Positions 35,291 through 47,898 of a stretch of 64,000 bases of DNA are shown one piece after another; the stretch's first letter is position 1, and each line of letters starts with the position of its first letter. Source of the stretch: Rhizobiales bacterium Ga0077537. GTDB taxonomy: Bacteria > Pseudomonadota > Alphaproteobacteria > Rhizobiales > Hyphomicrobiaceae. Under the pieces are notes generated by a model. It did not search any database and was not told where the DNA came from. It saw only the letters and a list, made by a program, of their open reading frames with translations. A program made the translations under genes and the position numbers. The stretch spans positions 62,001 through 126,000 of the forward strand of contig LNEM01000037.1 in NCBI GenBank assembly GCA_001464955.1. The letters are read 5' to 3'.

Positions 35291-36097
35291 ATGGCATCGA
35301 CAGCGAGACGGCCGGCGACGGCATGGGGGCAGCGGCTCGCGCTGGCGATCTGCGCGGCGGTCCTCGCGGGGCTGCCGGTGACGGCGACGGCCGGTGGCGA
35401 TATCGAGCGGCTGGTGGCGGCGTACCCCGCGTTCCTCGAGCGAATCGAAGGCAACATGCTCGTCTGGAAGGACGGCACGCGGATGCCGATCGACGACGGG
35501 AAGCCAGCCAAGGCGTTCGAGGCGCTGCTCGACCAGCCAGGCATCAAGGACATGTTCCGGTGGCCGTATCCGACAGGCGCCGAGGCAACGCCGCCCGCCT
35601 TCCAGGTCGACCCGGGGCGCATCCGGCATCAGGCGCTGTTCGACAAGATGTATGGCGACTGCACGAAGGGACAGACCACGGCGAAGCTCGTCGAGGTCGT
35701 GTGGCTGCCGAAGAAGTCCGGCCAGAAGCTGCTCGTGACGCAGGTCAACGGCGTGGCGGAAAAGCTCGCGGCGGTGAGCAAGGTGCTCGACGAACTGCCG
35801 GCGCGGTTCGACAGCTTTCTCTTTCCCTCGGCCGGGACCTACGTCTGCCGCAAGATCGCCGGAACGGACCGGCCGAGCGTGCATGGCGCGGGGATCGCCA
35901 TCGACATCGCGCTGAAGCACGCCCACTACTGGCGCTGGACGAAGCCGGGTGCCGATGGCCGCTATCCGTTCAAGAACAGCATTCCGCCGGAGATCGTCAC
36001 GGCGTTCGAGGCGCAGGGCTTCATCTGGGGCGGGCGCTGGTATCACTACGACACCATGCACTTCGAGTACCGGCCGGAGCTGATCGGGGCGCGGTGA
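35291..36097 (+). CDS. secreted M15-family peptidase (D-Ala-D-Ala carboxypeptidase/VanY type)
   Basis: A 268-residue protein with a signal peptide (residues 1-36, AGLPVTATAGG). The C-terminal half carries the M15 zinc signature: SVHGAGIAIDIA gives His and Asp ligands, and HYDTMHFEYRPEL the catalytic Glu region and last His. Such enzymes trim peptidoglycan stem peptides in the periplasm. The N-terminal half (IERLVAAYPAFLERIEGNMLVWKDGTRMPID) is shared by a conserved alphaproteobacterial group. GGGGA site before the ATG. Confidence 0.85.
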   Translation: MASTARRPATAWGQRLALAICAAVLAGLPVTATAGGDIERLVAAYPAFLERIEGNMLVWKDGTRMPIDDGKPAKAFEALLDQPGIKDMFRWPYPTGAEATPPAFQVDPGRIRHQALFDKMYGDCTKGQTTAKLVEVVWLPKKSGQKLLVTQVNGVAEKLAAVSKVLDELPARFDSFLFPSAGTYVCRKIAGTDRPSVHGAGIAIDIALKHAHYWRWTKPGADGRYPFKNSIPPEIVTAFEAQGFIWGGRWYHYDTMHFEYRPELIGAR

Positions 36098-36122
36098 TGC
36101 GACACGGGCGAAAGGGAACGGC

Positions 36123-36965
36123 ATGCTGAGCGAGTTGCCCGAGCGGGAGGCCGAAGGCCGGATCGCCGAGATCTTCGCGGAGATCCGCCAGTTCTACGCG
36201 ACGCCCTATGTGTCCTCGATCCACCGGCATCTGGCGACGCTGCCGGGCGTGCTCGAATGGGCCTGGGAGACGACGGCGCCCCTGTTCCGGTCGGGGCTGG
36301 CGCAGGAGACAGGCTGGGCCATCGCGCGAGAGGCGCGGCTCGCGCCGCTCGATCCCATTCCCGGCGATGTGCTGGCGGTTTTCGGGGTCGACGACCTCTC
36401 GCGCGGGCAGATCGCGGCACTGGCGGAGGGCTTCGAACGCGTGGCACCGCTCAACCTCGTCTTCGGCGCGGTGCTGCGGGATGCACTCTCCGGCGTTACA
36501 GCGCCAGCAGCGCAGGGCTCTGTGCCGACGCCACCCGTCGCGTGGGTGCCGCCGGCGCCGCTGCCGGAGCCGCCCGCTTTCGCCACGCCCGAGGCGCTCG
36601 GGGACGCGGGGCAGGCGGTGCTCGAGCGGTTCCGCTCCGGATCGGGCGCGACGGCCTTCGTGCCGGGGCTCTATCGGATGCTCGCAAACTGGCCGGCGCT
36701 GCTGGCGCACTTCGCGGTGGTGCTCGGCCCGAGGTTCCAATCGGAGGAAAAGACGCGGCTCGCGGCGCGCCTGCTCGCGGACGTGGATGCGGCGAGCCAG
36801 GGGCTTGCAGCCGCGCGCGGACGTGCGACGTCCCCGCCACCGGACGCCGCCACGGCGGACCATCTCGTGCGGATGATCGACGGCTACCGGGTGACCAGCC
36901 CCGAGATGATCCTGTTCGGACGGCTGATCCGGGAGGCGGTCACCGCGCGCGCAGCGGGCTCATGA
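36123..36965 (+). CDS. DehI-like (halocarboxylic acid dehalogenase-family) protein
   Basis: A 280-residue, mostly helical protein in two similar halves (EIRQFYATPYVSSIHRHLATLPGVLEWAWETTAPLF and FVPGLYRMLANWPALLAHFAVVLGPRF), the pseudo-repeat pattern of the DehI/DL-2-haloacid dehalogenase fold. DehI enzymes hydrolyse both enantiomers of 2-haloacids without an ester intermediate. Whether this member is a dehalogenase cannot be told; many genomic homologues are uncharacterised. AGGGAA site before the ATG; it follows the M15 peptidase by 25 bases. The last 6 bases overlap the convergent small gene. Confidence 0.6.
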   Translation: MLSELPEREAEGRIAEIFAEIRQFYATPYVSSIHRHLATLPGVLEWAWETTAPLFRSGLAQETGWAIAREARLAPLDPIPGDVLAVFGVDDLSRGQIAALAEGFERVAPLNLVFGAVLRDALSGVTAPAAQGSVPTPPVAWVPPAPLPEPPAFATPEALGDAGQAVLERFRSGSGATAFVPGLYRMLANWPALLAHFAVVLGPRFQSEEKTRLAARLLADVDAASQGLAAARGRATSPPPDAATADHLVRMIDGYRVTSPEMILFGRLIREAVTARAAGS

Positions 36966-37193
36966 TTTCGGCAACCACGGGATGACCCGGCCGGCGGCGG
37001 CGCGGGCCTCGACCTCGCTGGGGAAGGTCTGGTCGCCATAGCCGCCGATCCGATACCAGCCGCGGCCGTCCTCGCCGTCGCGACGGTATTCCTCGAAGCC
37101 GAAGGTGCCATCGGGGCGACGGAAGACGTCGATGCAGCGGTCGCCGCCTTCTGCCTCGAGCGAGGCCAGCACGAGGTTGCGACCGGCCGTCAT
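36960..37193 (-). CDS. conserved hypothetical small protein
   Basis: A 77-residue soluble protein (MTAGRNLVLASLEAEGGDRCIDVFRRPDGTFGFEEYRRD at the N-terminus, ending VIPWLPKS). It has a compact two-strand look with many acidic and aromatic residues and reads like a conserved alphaproteobacterial hypothetical family; no function is known to me. It starts 9 bases after the stop of the ABC ATPase gene, so it may be the last gene of that operon. Confidence 0.65.
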   Translation of the reverse strand: MTAGRNLVLASLEAEGGDRCIDVFRRPDGTFGFEEYRRDGEDGRGWYRIGGYGDQTFPSEVEARAAAGRVIPWLPKS

Positions 37194-37202
37194 GCGTGAG
37201 GC

Positions 37203-38180
<978 letters not shown>

Positions 38181-38203
38181 GGGCGGGGACGGCTCCTTGG
38201 ATC

Positions 38204-39178
<975 letters not shown>

Positions 39179-39221
39179 CGAGGGATCGTCCTCACAGGGG
39201 AGAGAGTGCGGGGAACCGGCA

Positions 39222-40163
39222 CTAGAGAACGCGCCGCGGATCGAGCGCGTCACGCAGACCGTCACCGATGAAGTTGATGGTGAGGACGGCGAGGAAGATG
39301 GCGGCTCCCGGGAAGAGCGCCCAGTGGGGCGCGATGTCGAGGTGATCCTTGGCGTCGAACAGGAGGCGGCCCCAGGTGGGGATGTCGGGCGGGAAGCCGA
39401 GGCCGAGGAACGAGAGAGTCGATTCCGCAATGATGGCCGCCGCGACGTCGATGGTGCCGGCGACGATGACGGGGCCGAGCGCGTTCGGCAGGATGTGGCG
39501 GAAGACCTGACGCGTCGGCGAGGCGCCGAGAGCCCGCGCCGCCTCGACGAATTCCTTTTCGCGCAGCGACAGGAACTGGGCGCGGACAAGCCGCGCGACC
39601 GGCATCCAGCGCAAGCCGCCGATGACCGCGACGACCAGGATGAAGACGCCGCCCTCGGGACCGAACGTGGCAGTCAGGCCGTCGCGAAACAGATAGATGA
39701 TCAGCAGCAGCAGCGGCAGCGTCGGCAGCGAGAGGAAGAGGTCGGTCAGCCACATCAGGAAGGCGTCGACCCAGCCGCGGGACATGCCCGCGACGGCACC
39801 GACCAGCACTCCCACGAAGACGGCAACCGCCATCGCCGCGAGGCCGACGGCAAGTGAAATCCGGCCGCCATAGAGCATACGTGCCAGCAGGTCCTGGCCA
39901 AGGTCGTCGGTGCCGAGGGGATGAGACAGCGACGGGCCCTGCAACGTGGCGGCAAAATTGATGTCGTTGATCGGCACGGGCCAGATGATCGGACCGAGCA
40001 GGATGGCCAGAATCATGATGCCGAGGATCACGGAACTCGCCACGGCGAGGCGATGACGGCGAAAGCGCCGCCATGCCTCGCGCCGAGGCGAGAAGGTCGC
40101 CTCGACCGCGGGCGCGGGCTTGCCCGGCTCAACGGTAGGAGATGCGTGGGTCGAGCCAGCCAT
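39222..40163 (-). CDS. peptide ABC transporter permease (DppC/OppC type)
   Basis: A 313-residue permease with a cytosolic N-terminal stretch, first helix at about 40-62 and five further helices. The EAA loop reads EAARALGASPTRQVFRHILPNALGPV. VGALVGAVAGMSRGWVDAFLMWLTD is the region linking helices. Forms the pore with the DppB-type protein, whose 3' end overlaps this gene by 35 bases. Confidence 0.95.
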   Translation of the reverse strand: MAGSTHASPTVEPGKPAPAVEATFSPRREAWRRFRRHRLAVASSVILGIMILAILLGPIIWPVPINDINFAATLQGPSLSHPLGTDDLGQDLLARMLYGGRISLAVGLAAMAVAVFVGVLVGAVAGMSRGWVDAFLMWLTDLFLSLPTLPLLLLIIYLFRDGLTATFGPEGGVFILVVAVIGGLRWMPVARLVRAQFLSLREKEFVEAARALGASPTRQVFRHILPNALGPVIVAGTIDVAAAIIAESTLSFLGLGFPPDIPTWGRLLFDAKDHLDIAPHWALFPGAAIFLAVLTINFIGDGLRDALDPRRVL

Positions 40164-41088
40164 AAAGGATGTCCGCGATCAGGTTGAACAGGACGACGAG
40201 GCAAGCGAACACGAACGTGACGGCCATGATCACCGGCGTATCGTTCGCGAGCATCGAGGAGATCAGCAGCGAGCCGATACCGGGCACGCGAAAGATCTGC
40301 TCGGTGACGATGGCGCCGCCGAACACGACCGGCATCTGCAGCGCGATCAACGTCACGACGGGAATGAGGGCATTGCGCACGACGTGCTTCAGGATCACGA
40401 CGCGTTCCTCGAGGCCCTTCGAGCGCGCCGTGGTCACGTAGTCGAGGCGGATCACGTCGAGCACGGCGGAGCGGACGTAGCGCACCAGCGAGGCGCCCTG
40501 GAACAGGCCGAGCACCGTCACGGGCATGATCGATTGCTTGATATGCTCCCAATAGAACTGCCAGCCCGTCGCGGCGATATCGGCCCGATAGACGAACGGC
40601 AGCCAGTCGAGCCAGATCGAGAACACGAGAATCAGCAGCAGACCGGTGAAGAACGTCGGCAGCGAAAAGCCGACGAAAGCGAGCGTGTTGGCGATCTGGT
40701 CGAAGACCGAGTAAGGGCGCGTCGCGGCATAGATGCCGACCGGCAGGGCGACGAGCAGCGCCAGGATCTGGGCGGAGCCGATCACGATGAGCGTGGTCGG
40801 CAGCCGCTGGAGGATCAACGTGTCGACATCCACCCGGCTGACGAACGAATAGCCCCAGTCCCCCTGGAGCATCGCCGTCAGCCAGCGGAAGTAGCGCACG
40901 TAGACGGGATCATCGAGGCCGAACTTGCGACGCAACGCCTCCTGAACCTCGGGTGGCACGTTGGGATTGGTCGCGAGTTCCTGGAACGGATCGCCGGGCG
41001 CCAGCGCCAGCACCGTGTAGAGCACGGCGCTGATGCCCAGCAGACTCGGAATCGCGATCAAGAGCCGTCGCAGCAGATAGTCGGCCAT
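40129..41088 (-). CDS. peptide ABC transporter permease (DppB/OppB type)
   Basis: A 319-residue permease with the family start YLLRRLLIAIPSLLGISAVLYTVLALAPGDPF and six helices. The EAA-loop equivalent is TTARSKGLEERVVILKHVVRNALIPVV; QIFRVPGIGSLLISSMLANDTPVI is the usual DppB end region. Heterodimerises with the DppC-type subunit. Overlap with the next gene suggests translational coupling. Confidence 0.95.
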   Translation of the reverse strand: MADYLLRRLLIAIPSLLGISAVLYTVLALAPGDPFQELATNPNVPPEVQEALRRKFGLDDPVYVRYFRWLTAMLQGDWGYSFVSRVDVDTLILQRLPTTLIVIGSAQILALLVALPVGIYAATRPYSVFDQIANTLAFVGFSLPTFFTGLLLILVFSIWLDWLPFVYRADIAATGWQFYWEHIKQSIMPVTVLGLFQGASLVRYVRSAVLDVIRLDYVTTARSKGLEERVVILKHVVRNALIPVVTLIALQMPVVFGGAIVTEQIFRVPGIGSLLISSMLANDTPVIMAVTFVFACLVVLFNLIADILYGWLDPRISYR

Positions 41089-41135
41089 GGTGGCTCCCGC
41101 TCAGGCTGCCGCGATGCGGCAGCGCACGACGATTC

Positions 41136-42926
41136 TCAAGCCTTGCGATGCCACTCGTGCAGGTAGCCCAGTTCGAGATCCCAGCCGCTCAGCCTGTTGA
41201 CGATGGTGTTCGACGTCGAGCTGACAGAGGGGCGGGCAACGACCGGAATCGTCGCCTGATCGTTGACGACGAGGTCGTTGCACTTGATCAGCAGGGCGGC
41301 CCGCTTGATGGGATCGAGCTCGTTCTGGGCCGCCTTGTAGGTGTTGTCGTAGTCCTCGTTCTTCCAGCGCGAGATGTTGCGACCCTGCCACTTGTTGGCC
41401 TTGGTCGCGACCTCCCACGACAGGAACTGCTGCAGGAAGACCTCGGGGTCCGGCTGCGGCATGGTCGTCGTGTACATCTCGAGGTCGGTATAGAACTTCG
41501 TGAACGTGTCGGGATTGGCCACGTCCGACGAGAAGAACACCGACGCGGTGATGGACTTCAGCTCGACGTCGATACCGGCCTTCTGGCAGGCCTGCTTGAC
41601 GATGGCCTGGGTCTTCTGGCGCGGTGCGTTGGTCGAGGTCTGAAAGACCACCTTGAGGCGCTTTCCGTCCTTGGCGCGGATGCCGTCGGAGCCCTTCTTC
41701 CAACCGGCGTCCTCGAGCAGCTTCGCGGCCTTCTCGATATTGAACTCGTACTTCGTGTTCGGGGACCGGAACTTCGGCGGGTTGTTGACGAAGTTGGCAG
41801 TCGCGGTGCCGGTGCGGCCGTAGATGTGTTTCTCGACGGAGTCCTTGTCGACGAGCAGCGCCAGGGCCTGACGCACGGGCTTCTCGGTCAGGAAAGGATG
41901 CTTCGTCTTGATGCTCGAGCGCTCGCCATCGACCTCGGTCCAGGGGTCGGTGTTGTTGAGCAGGATCATCTCGATGTTGCCGCTCTCCGTGATGACGACG
42001 CGGCCCTTGCCGCCCGTCTCCAGGTTCTTCAGCACCGAATCCTCGACCTGCATGTTCCAGGCGTGATCGAACTCGCCGGTCTGCAAGACGGCGCGGGCGG
42101 CCGAAACGGCATCGCCACCGCCCTTCATCTCGACGGTGTCGAAGAAGGGACGGTTGGGGAGATGATACTTGTCGTTCCTCTCGCCGCGGACGATGTCGCC
42201 GGGCTTGAAGTCGACGAACTTGTAGGGACCGGTGCCGACCGGCTTCAGGTTGGTCGGGGCCTCGCGCGACTTGTCGCCGGTGAAGCCTTCGTAGAGGTGC
42301 TTCGGGATGATCATGCCGCGGCCGCCGACGAAGGCGTCGGCCCAGAACGGAGTCGGCTTGGCGAAGATCACCTTGATCGTGTGGCTGTCGACCTTCTCGA
42401 CCTTGACGTCCTTGTAGCTGCCCGAGGTGGTCGCAGCGGTGCCGGGATCGCGGGCGAACTCCCAGTTGAAGACGCAGTCATCGGCGGTGAACGGCTTGCC
42501 GTCGTGCCACATGACGTCCTTCTTCAGCTTCCAGACGACGCTCATGCCGTCGGCGGCCAAACCACCGTTCTCGCGGCTCGGGATCTCGGCGGCGAGGAGC
42601 GGGAACAGGTTGCCTTCCGGATCCCAGCCGGCGAGCGGCTCATAGAAGATGCGGGCGGCGTTCTGGTCCTTGGTGCCGACGGCGAAATGCGGGTTGAGCA
42701 GCGTGGGGGCCTGCCAGAACAGCAGTTTGAGTGGGCCACCGCCGCCGGCCTTCGTCGGCGCGTAATTGAACGTGGACTGAGCCATGGCGACGCCGCCAAA
42801 GGACAGCAGCTGGTTGGCGAGAGGCGCCGTCAGGCCGACGGCGGCCATGCGGGTGAGGAACCGGCGACGGGACAGACGGCCGTCCTTCACGTCACCAATC
42901 AACCGACGAAGGGTCTTGTCGTCCAT
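41136..42926 (-). CDS. Tat-exported peptide ABC transporter substrate-binding protein (SBP family 5)
   Basis: A 596-residue periplasmic binding protein of cluster C (DppA/OppA). The N-terminus has a twin-arginine signal (LSRRRFLTRMAAVGL, cleavage after AMAQ near residue 50), so it is exported folded. Solute-binding signatures include LNPHFAVGTKDQNAARIFYEPLAG and WKLKKDVMWHDGKPFTADDCVFNWEFA. GGGAGGT ribosome-binding site. First gene of the operon with permeases and ATPases following. The ligand could be peptides, opines, glutathione or related compounds; motifs do not decide. Confidence 0.95.
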   Translation of the reverse strand: MDDKTLRRLIGDVKDGRLSRRRFLTRMAAVGLTAPLANQLLSFGGVAMAQSTFNYAPTKAGGGGPLKLLFWQAPTLLNPHFAVGTKDQNAARIFYEPLAGWDPEGNLFPLLAAEIPSRENGGLAADGMSVVWKLKKDVMWHDGKPFTADDCVFNWEFARDPGTAATTSGSYKDVKVEKVDSHTIKVIFAKPTPFWADAFVGGRGMIIPKHLYEGFTGDKSREAPTNLKPVGTGPYKFVDFKPGDIVRGERNDKYHLPNRPFFDTVEMKGGGDAVSAARAVLQTGEFDHAWNMQVEDSVLKNLETGGKGRVVITESGNIEMILLNNTDPWTEVDGERSSIKTKHPFLTEKPVRQALALLVDKDSVEKHIYGRTGTATANFVNNPPKFRSPNTKYEFNIEKAAKLLEDAGWKKGSDGIRAKDGKRLKVVFQTSTNAPRQKTQAIVKQACQKAGIDVELKSITASVFFSSDVANPDTFTKFYTDLEMYTTTMPQPDPEVFLQQFLSWEVATKANKWQGRNISRWKNEDYDNTYKAAQNELDPIKRAALLIKCNDLVVNDQATIPVVARPSVSSTSNTIVNRLSGWDLELGYLHEWHRKA

Positions 42927-43352
42927 AATCTACCTCCCAAGGCCCATTGCGGGCTCACTGTTCAATCACTCGACCTCGCGCCACACCGACTGGACCTCCA
43001 GTTGCGCCGATCGCGAGCGGGGCCGGTCAGGACGGACATGACCCACGTGATCCTGGCTGCCGATAAAATCAGCAGGCTTCGGCGGGGTCAACGCGCGCCC
43101 CCGATGAATCTCGCGTCTCCCAGCACAAAAATGCAGCCGCAGCACTCGATGCGACCCAGTCGCTGCTCGGTTGCACCTCCATCCGCACCATTCGAATGGC
43201 TGTTGCCGAAGTGCCGCGGCGCCGGCCGAACATGCCGCAAACAGGCGGCGGAAGGCGCTTTTCCAGCCTTCGGCCGGTGGACACTCGCCCCCGAATCGAG
43301 GCTCGGTCAATCCAACGAAATTTGCGATTGCATAGGATGCGGGGGCCAGACA
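42927..43352. promoter_or_regulatory. 426-bp divergent promoter region of the ABC operon and the double-barrel protein gene
   Basis: No credible ORF. It must hold two outward-facing promoters. A possible -10 TAGGAT for the plus-strand gene lies at 43333-43338, but no -35 could be matched. No dyad stood out. Confidence 0.4.
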
Positions 43353-45272
43353 ATGACGGTCGAAACGGAAACAAACGTCAGCCGAGTGTCCAAAGGATGT
43401 GCCGCGCGCACTCGTAAAGCCGCGCGCCGTACCGTCATGACTGTGGCAATGGCGAGCATGCTGCCGGTCATCGGCGCAGGGAGCGCGCTGGCGCAGTGCG
43501 CACGGCCCTCGGGTGCCGGCGCCTCGGTGTTTGACTTCATTCCGCTCGCCTCCGGTACTGCCGTCAGCTCGATCATCGCAACCATCAGCTCGGTCAATAC
43601 GTCGTCGCTGGCGCAGTCCACCGCGCTGGTCAGCACGCCGCCCAATCCCGCTCCCGACTCACAGGGCGGTGGCCGGTGGAGCCGCGTGATCGCGGGTATG
43701 GTGGAGACCGAGAACAACACCTCCACGACGGCGACCGTCGGCCCGCTGGCCAACGCGACCGTCGATTGCCGTGCCACAACGAGCCTCGACTTCATCGGCA
43801 CCCAGGCCGGCATGGATATCGGCAAGTTCAACTTCGCCGGTGGTGGCAACATCCACTGGGGCTTCACGACCGGCTACTTCGACGTGTCGGCGAAAGACAA
43901 GACCCCTGGAATCAGCACCTTCAGCAGCGACAACCAGATCCCGTTCGCCGGTCTCTACCTGGCGCTGTCGAGCGGCAACTTCTCGATCGACGCCCAGGTG
44001 CGCGGCGACTTCTATCACATGGAGCTCAGCGACACCGATCAGGGCATGTTCAAGCAGCCCATCACGGCGCGCGGCGTAGCCTTCCTCTGGAATGCCGCCT
44101 ACCGGTTCGATCTCCCGAACAACTGGTTCATCGAGCCGTCGATCGGTGGCGTCTCGTCGCGCACGGAGATCGACCGGATCGATGTGGCCGGCGGTATCAA
44201 CGTGCCGGTCGGCCTGACGCCGAGCCTCACCTTCCCGGGCAGTGTGCAGATCGACGACGTGAACAGCCTGCTCGGTCGCGCCAGCGTGCGGATCGGCACG
44301 ACGTTCGTTGATGGCAAGATCGCCTGGCAGCCCTTCGCGACCGGCAGCGTGTTCCACGAGTTCGCCGGGAACGTTCGCACCGACATGTCGACCCTGCTCG
44401 TCGGCTTCCCGTTGAGCGCAACTTCGACGACGAGCCGCGAAGGCACGTTCGGGCACATCGGCGTCGGTCTGGCCGGTGTCCTGCTGGATACCGGTTGGCT
44501 CGGCTACATCCGAGGCGACTATCGCTTTGGCGAGAACATCGAAGGCATCAGCGTCAACGCGGGTCTGCGCTACCAGTTCACGCCGAGCGACATCAAGGCG
44601 AGCATGAAAGACGGCGGCTCTGCCGGCCATTCCGCACCCTTTAACTGGACCGGCCTCTATGCCGGCTGGAGCACGGGCGCGGTCTGGGGCGAAGAGCACT
44701 GGACCTTCTCCAACGGAGCCACGACCTCTCCGAAGTATCAGGGTGCGGCGGTTGGCGGTCAGCTCGGCTACAACTGGCAGATCGGGCACACCGTGCTCGG
44801 CGTCGAGGTAGACTACAACTGGAGCAACGCCGAGGGCGGCCAGAGCTGCCCGAACGGCAACTTCTTCTCGTGCGTCGCCGAGATGGAGAGCATCGGCTTC
44901 CTGACGGGCCGTCTCGGTTACGCACATCAGCGGGCGCTCTACTACGTGAAGGGCGGTCTAGCGGTTGCCGAGGTCACACCGCACGGCAAGTTCAACCTCG
45001 CCGGCGCAGGACTCGCGCCGGCAGTGGCGCTGCTGAGCCCGAGCGATACCAAGACGGGTTGGGCCATCGGCGCAGGCATGGAATACGCACTGACAGACCG
45101 CTGGACGGTGCGGGGCGAGTGGATGCACTTCGATCTCGGCAAGGAAGACTTTGTCTTCGAGGCCGGGGGCACGCCGACGAGCGTCGATACGGTGGGCAAC
45201 ATCGCACGGGTTGGCGTGAACTATCACTTCGGCCACCGCGGGCACGACTACGGCCACGAACCGATGAAGTAA
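43353..45272 (+). CDS. outer-membrane protein with an autotransporter-like barrel fused to an Omp25/Omp31-like barrel
   Basis: A 639-residue protein with a long signal peptide (about 1-48, AGSALAQ; Arg-rich n-region). Residues about 105-420 alternate hydrophobic and polar residues as in a 10-12-strand autotransporter-type barrel (WSRVIAGMVETENN, WFIEPSIGGVSSRTEIDRI, GKIAWQPFATGSVFHEFAG, WLGYIRGDYRFGENIEG, ending GLRYQFTP). Residues about 428-639 are a separate barrel of the Omp25/Omp31 porin type (FNWTGLYAGWSTGAVWG, VGGQLGYNWQIGHTVLGVEVDYNW, FLTGRLGYAHQRALYYVKGG, RVGVNYHF end). No passenger domain is present. The part of the open frame left of 43353 is antisense to the ABC genes and rejected. 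Confidence 0.8.
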   Translation: MTVETETNVSRVSKGCAARTRKAARRTVMTVAMASMLPVIGAGSALAQCARPSGAGASVFDFIPLASGTAVSSIIATISSVNTSSLAQSTALVSTPPNPAPDSQGGGRWSRVIAGMVETENNTSTTATVGPLANATVDCRATTSLDFIGTQAGMDIGKFNFAGGGNIHWGFTTGYFDVSAKDKTPGISTFSSDNQIPFAGLYLALSSGNFSIDAQVRGDFYHMELSDTDQGMFKQPITARGVAFLWNAAYRFDLPNNWFIEPSIGGVSSRTEIDRIDVAGGINVPVGLTPSLTFPGSVQIDDVNSLLGRASVRIGTTFVDGKIAWQPFATGSVFHEFAGNVRTDMSTLLVGFPLSATSTTSREGTFGHIGVGLAGVLLDTGWLGYIRGDYRFGENIEGISVNAGLRYQFTPSDIKASMKDGGSAGHSAPFNWTGLYAGWSTGAVWGEEHWTFSNGATTSPKYQGAAVGGQLGYNWQIGHTVLGVEVDYNWSNAEGGQSCPNGNFFSCVAEMESIGFLTGRLGYAHQRALYYVKGGLAVAEVTPHGKFNLAGAGLAPAVALLSPSDTKTGWAIGAGMEYALTDRWTVRGEWMHFDLGKEDFVFEAGGTPTSVDTVGNIARVGVNYHFGHRGHDYGHEPMK

Positions 45273-45321
45273 GTCACTTCGGGGCAGCTTCGACGGGCTG
45301 CCCCACTCCCGGACACGAAGA

Positions 45322-45351
45322 AACCCGGCGCGACGAGCGGCCGGGTTTTTT
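45322..45351 (+). terminator. intrinsic terminator of the double-barrel protein gene
   Basis: Eight-bp stem AACCCGGC/GCCGGGTT (45322-45329 with 45340-45347) running into a T-run to 45351, about 50 bases after the stop codon. Confidence 0.9.
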
Positions 45352-45388
45352 CATGGGCGCAGGGATGAGTGGCGCAGGTCTGGCGGGA

Positions 45389-45853
45389 TCAGAACACCGG
45401 CGGCCAGAAGCGGCCCAACTGGCGCGTCGCCGAGTAGGTCTGGCGCTCGGCGCGGTAGGCCTGCCGATAGACGGGACGAGCCGGCTCGGCACGCTCCCGT
45501 TGCGGCCGGGCGCGACGCTCGACCTTACGCGTGGCCGGAGCCGTGGCGCGGGATGCTGTTCCGCCGTGGGCCTCGATCTGCCGGGTGGGGGGCAGCGGAT
45601 CGGCGCCGATGGCGGCCGGAGGCAGTTGCGGCGCTGCCTGAGGCTCGATCGGGGCGCCAAAGGGTGCGGCCGCAACGATCAGCGAGGTATCGGCCGACGG
45701 CACGGGCAATGGAGGCAGCGCGAGAGATTGCGCGGCAGGGCCAGCGGGATAGGCGAGCACCGGCGTGCGCAGGTCGCTCGAGGGCGTGATGCTTTGGGCG
45801 TTCGCCGCCGTGGCGAGCAAGGCGCTGGTCAGAATAGCCAGAGTCAGTCTCAT
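45389..45853 (-). CDS. secreted hypothetical protein
   Basis: A 154-residue protein with a signal peptide (MRLTLAILTSALLATAANAQ, residues 1-20). The mature part is Pro/Ala-rich with an Arg-rich, Tyr-containing C-terminus (RPVYRQAYRAERQTYSATRQLGRFWPPVF). No domain recognised; it may be mostly disordered. GGAG site 9 bases before the ATG at 45853. Confidence 0.6.
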   Translation of the reverse strand: MRLTLAILTSALLATAANAQSITPSSDLRTPVLAYPAGPAAQSLALPPLPVPSADTSLIVAAAPFGAPIEPQAAPQLPPAAIGADPLPPTRQIEAHGGTASRATAPATRKVERRARPQRERAEPARPVYRQAYRAERQTYSATRQLGRFWPPVF

Positions 45854-46002
45854 GGCGGCGTCTCCAATCGATTGCCGGCGGCCCGATGGCCGACGCGGCA
45901 TACCTCGCACCATAGGCGCAATCCTTCGATCGCACAATACGCAACGCTTCGGGTCGATTCACGGTTGCGTGATGGCGATGATCCGCGCCGTCGTTGCCGG
46001 GC

Positions 46003-47805
<1,803 letters not shown>

Positions 47806-47898
47806 GGGCGGGAGATAGCACCGAAGGCCCGCCGAAAGAAGAGGTGAGGCGAGTTGCCGCCGCCCCCCGCGACGCGCCTCCCGGTCGGCAGGCCGCCG

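Noticed and set aside
41148-43352. A very long plus-strand open frame continuous with the double-barrel protein
   Set aside because: The first 735 codons are antisense to the substrate-binding gene, have Asp/Glu/Leu/Arg/Gly-biased composition and no family character. The signal peptide at 43353 marks the real start.
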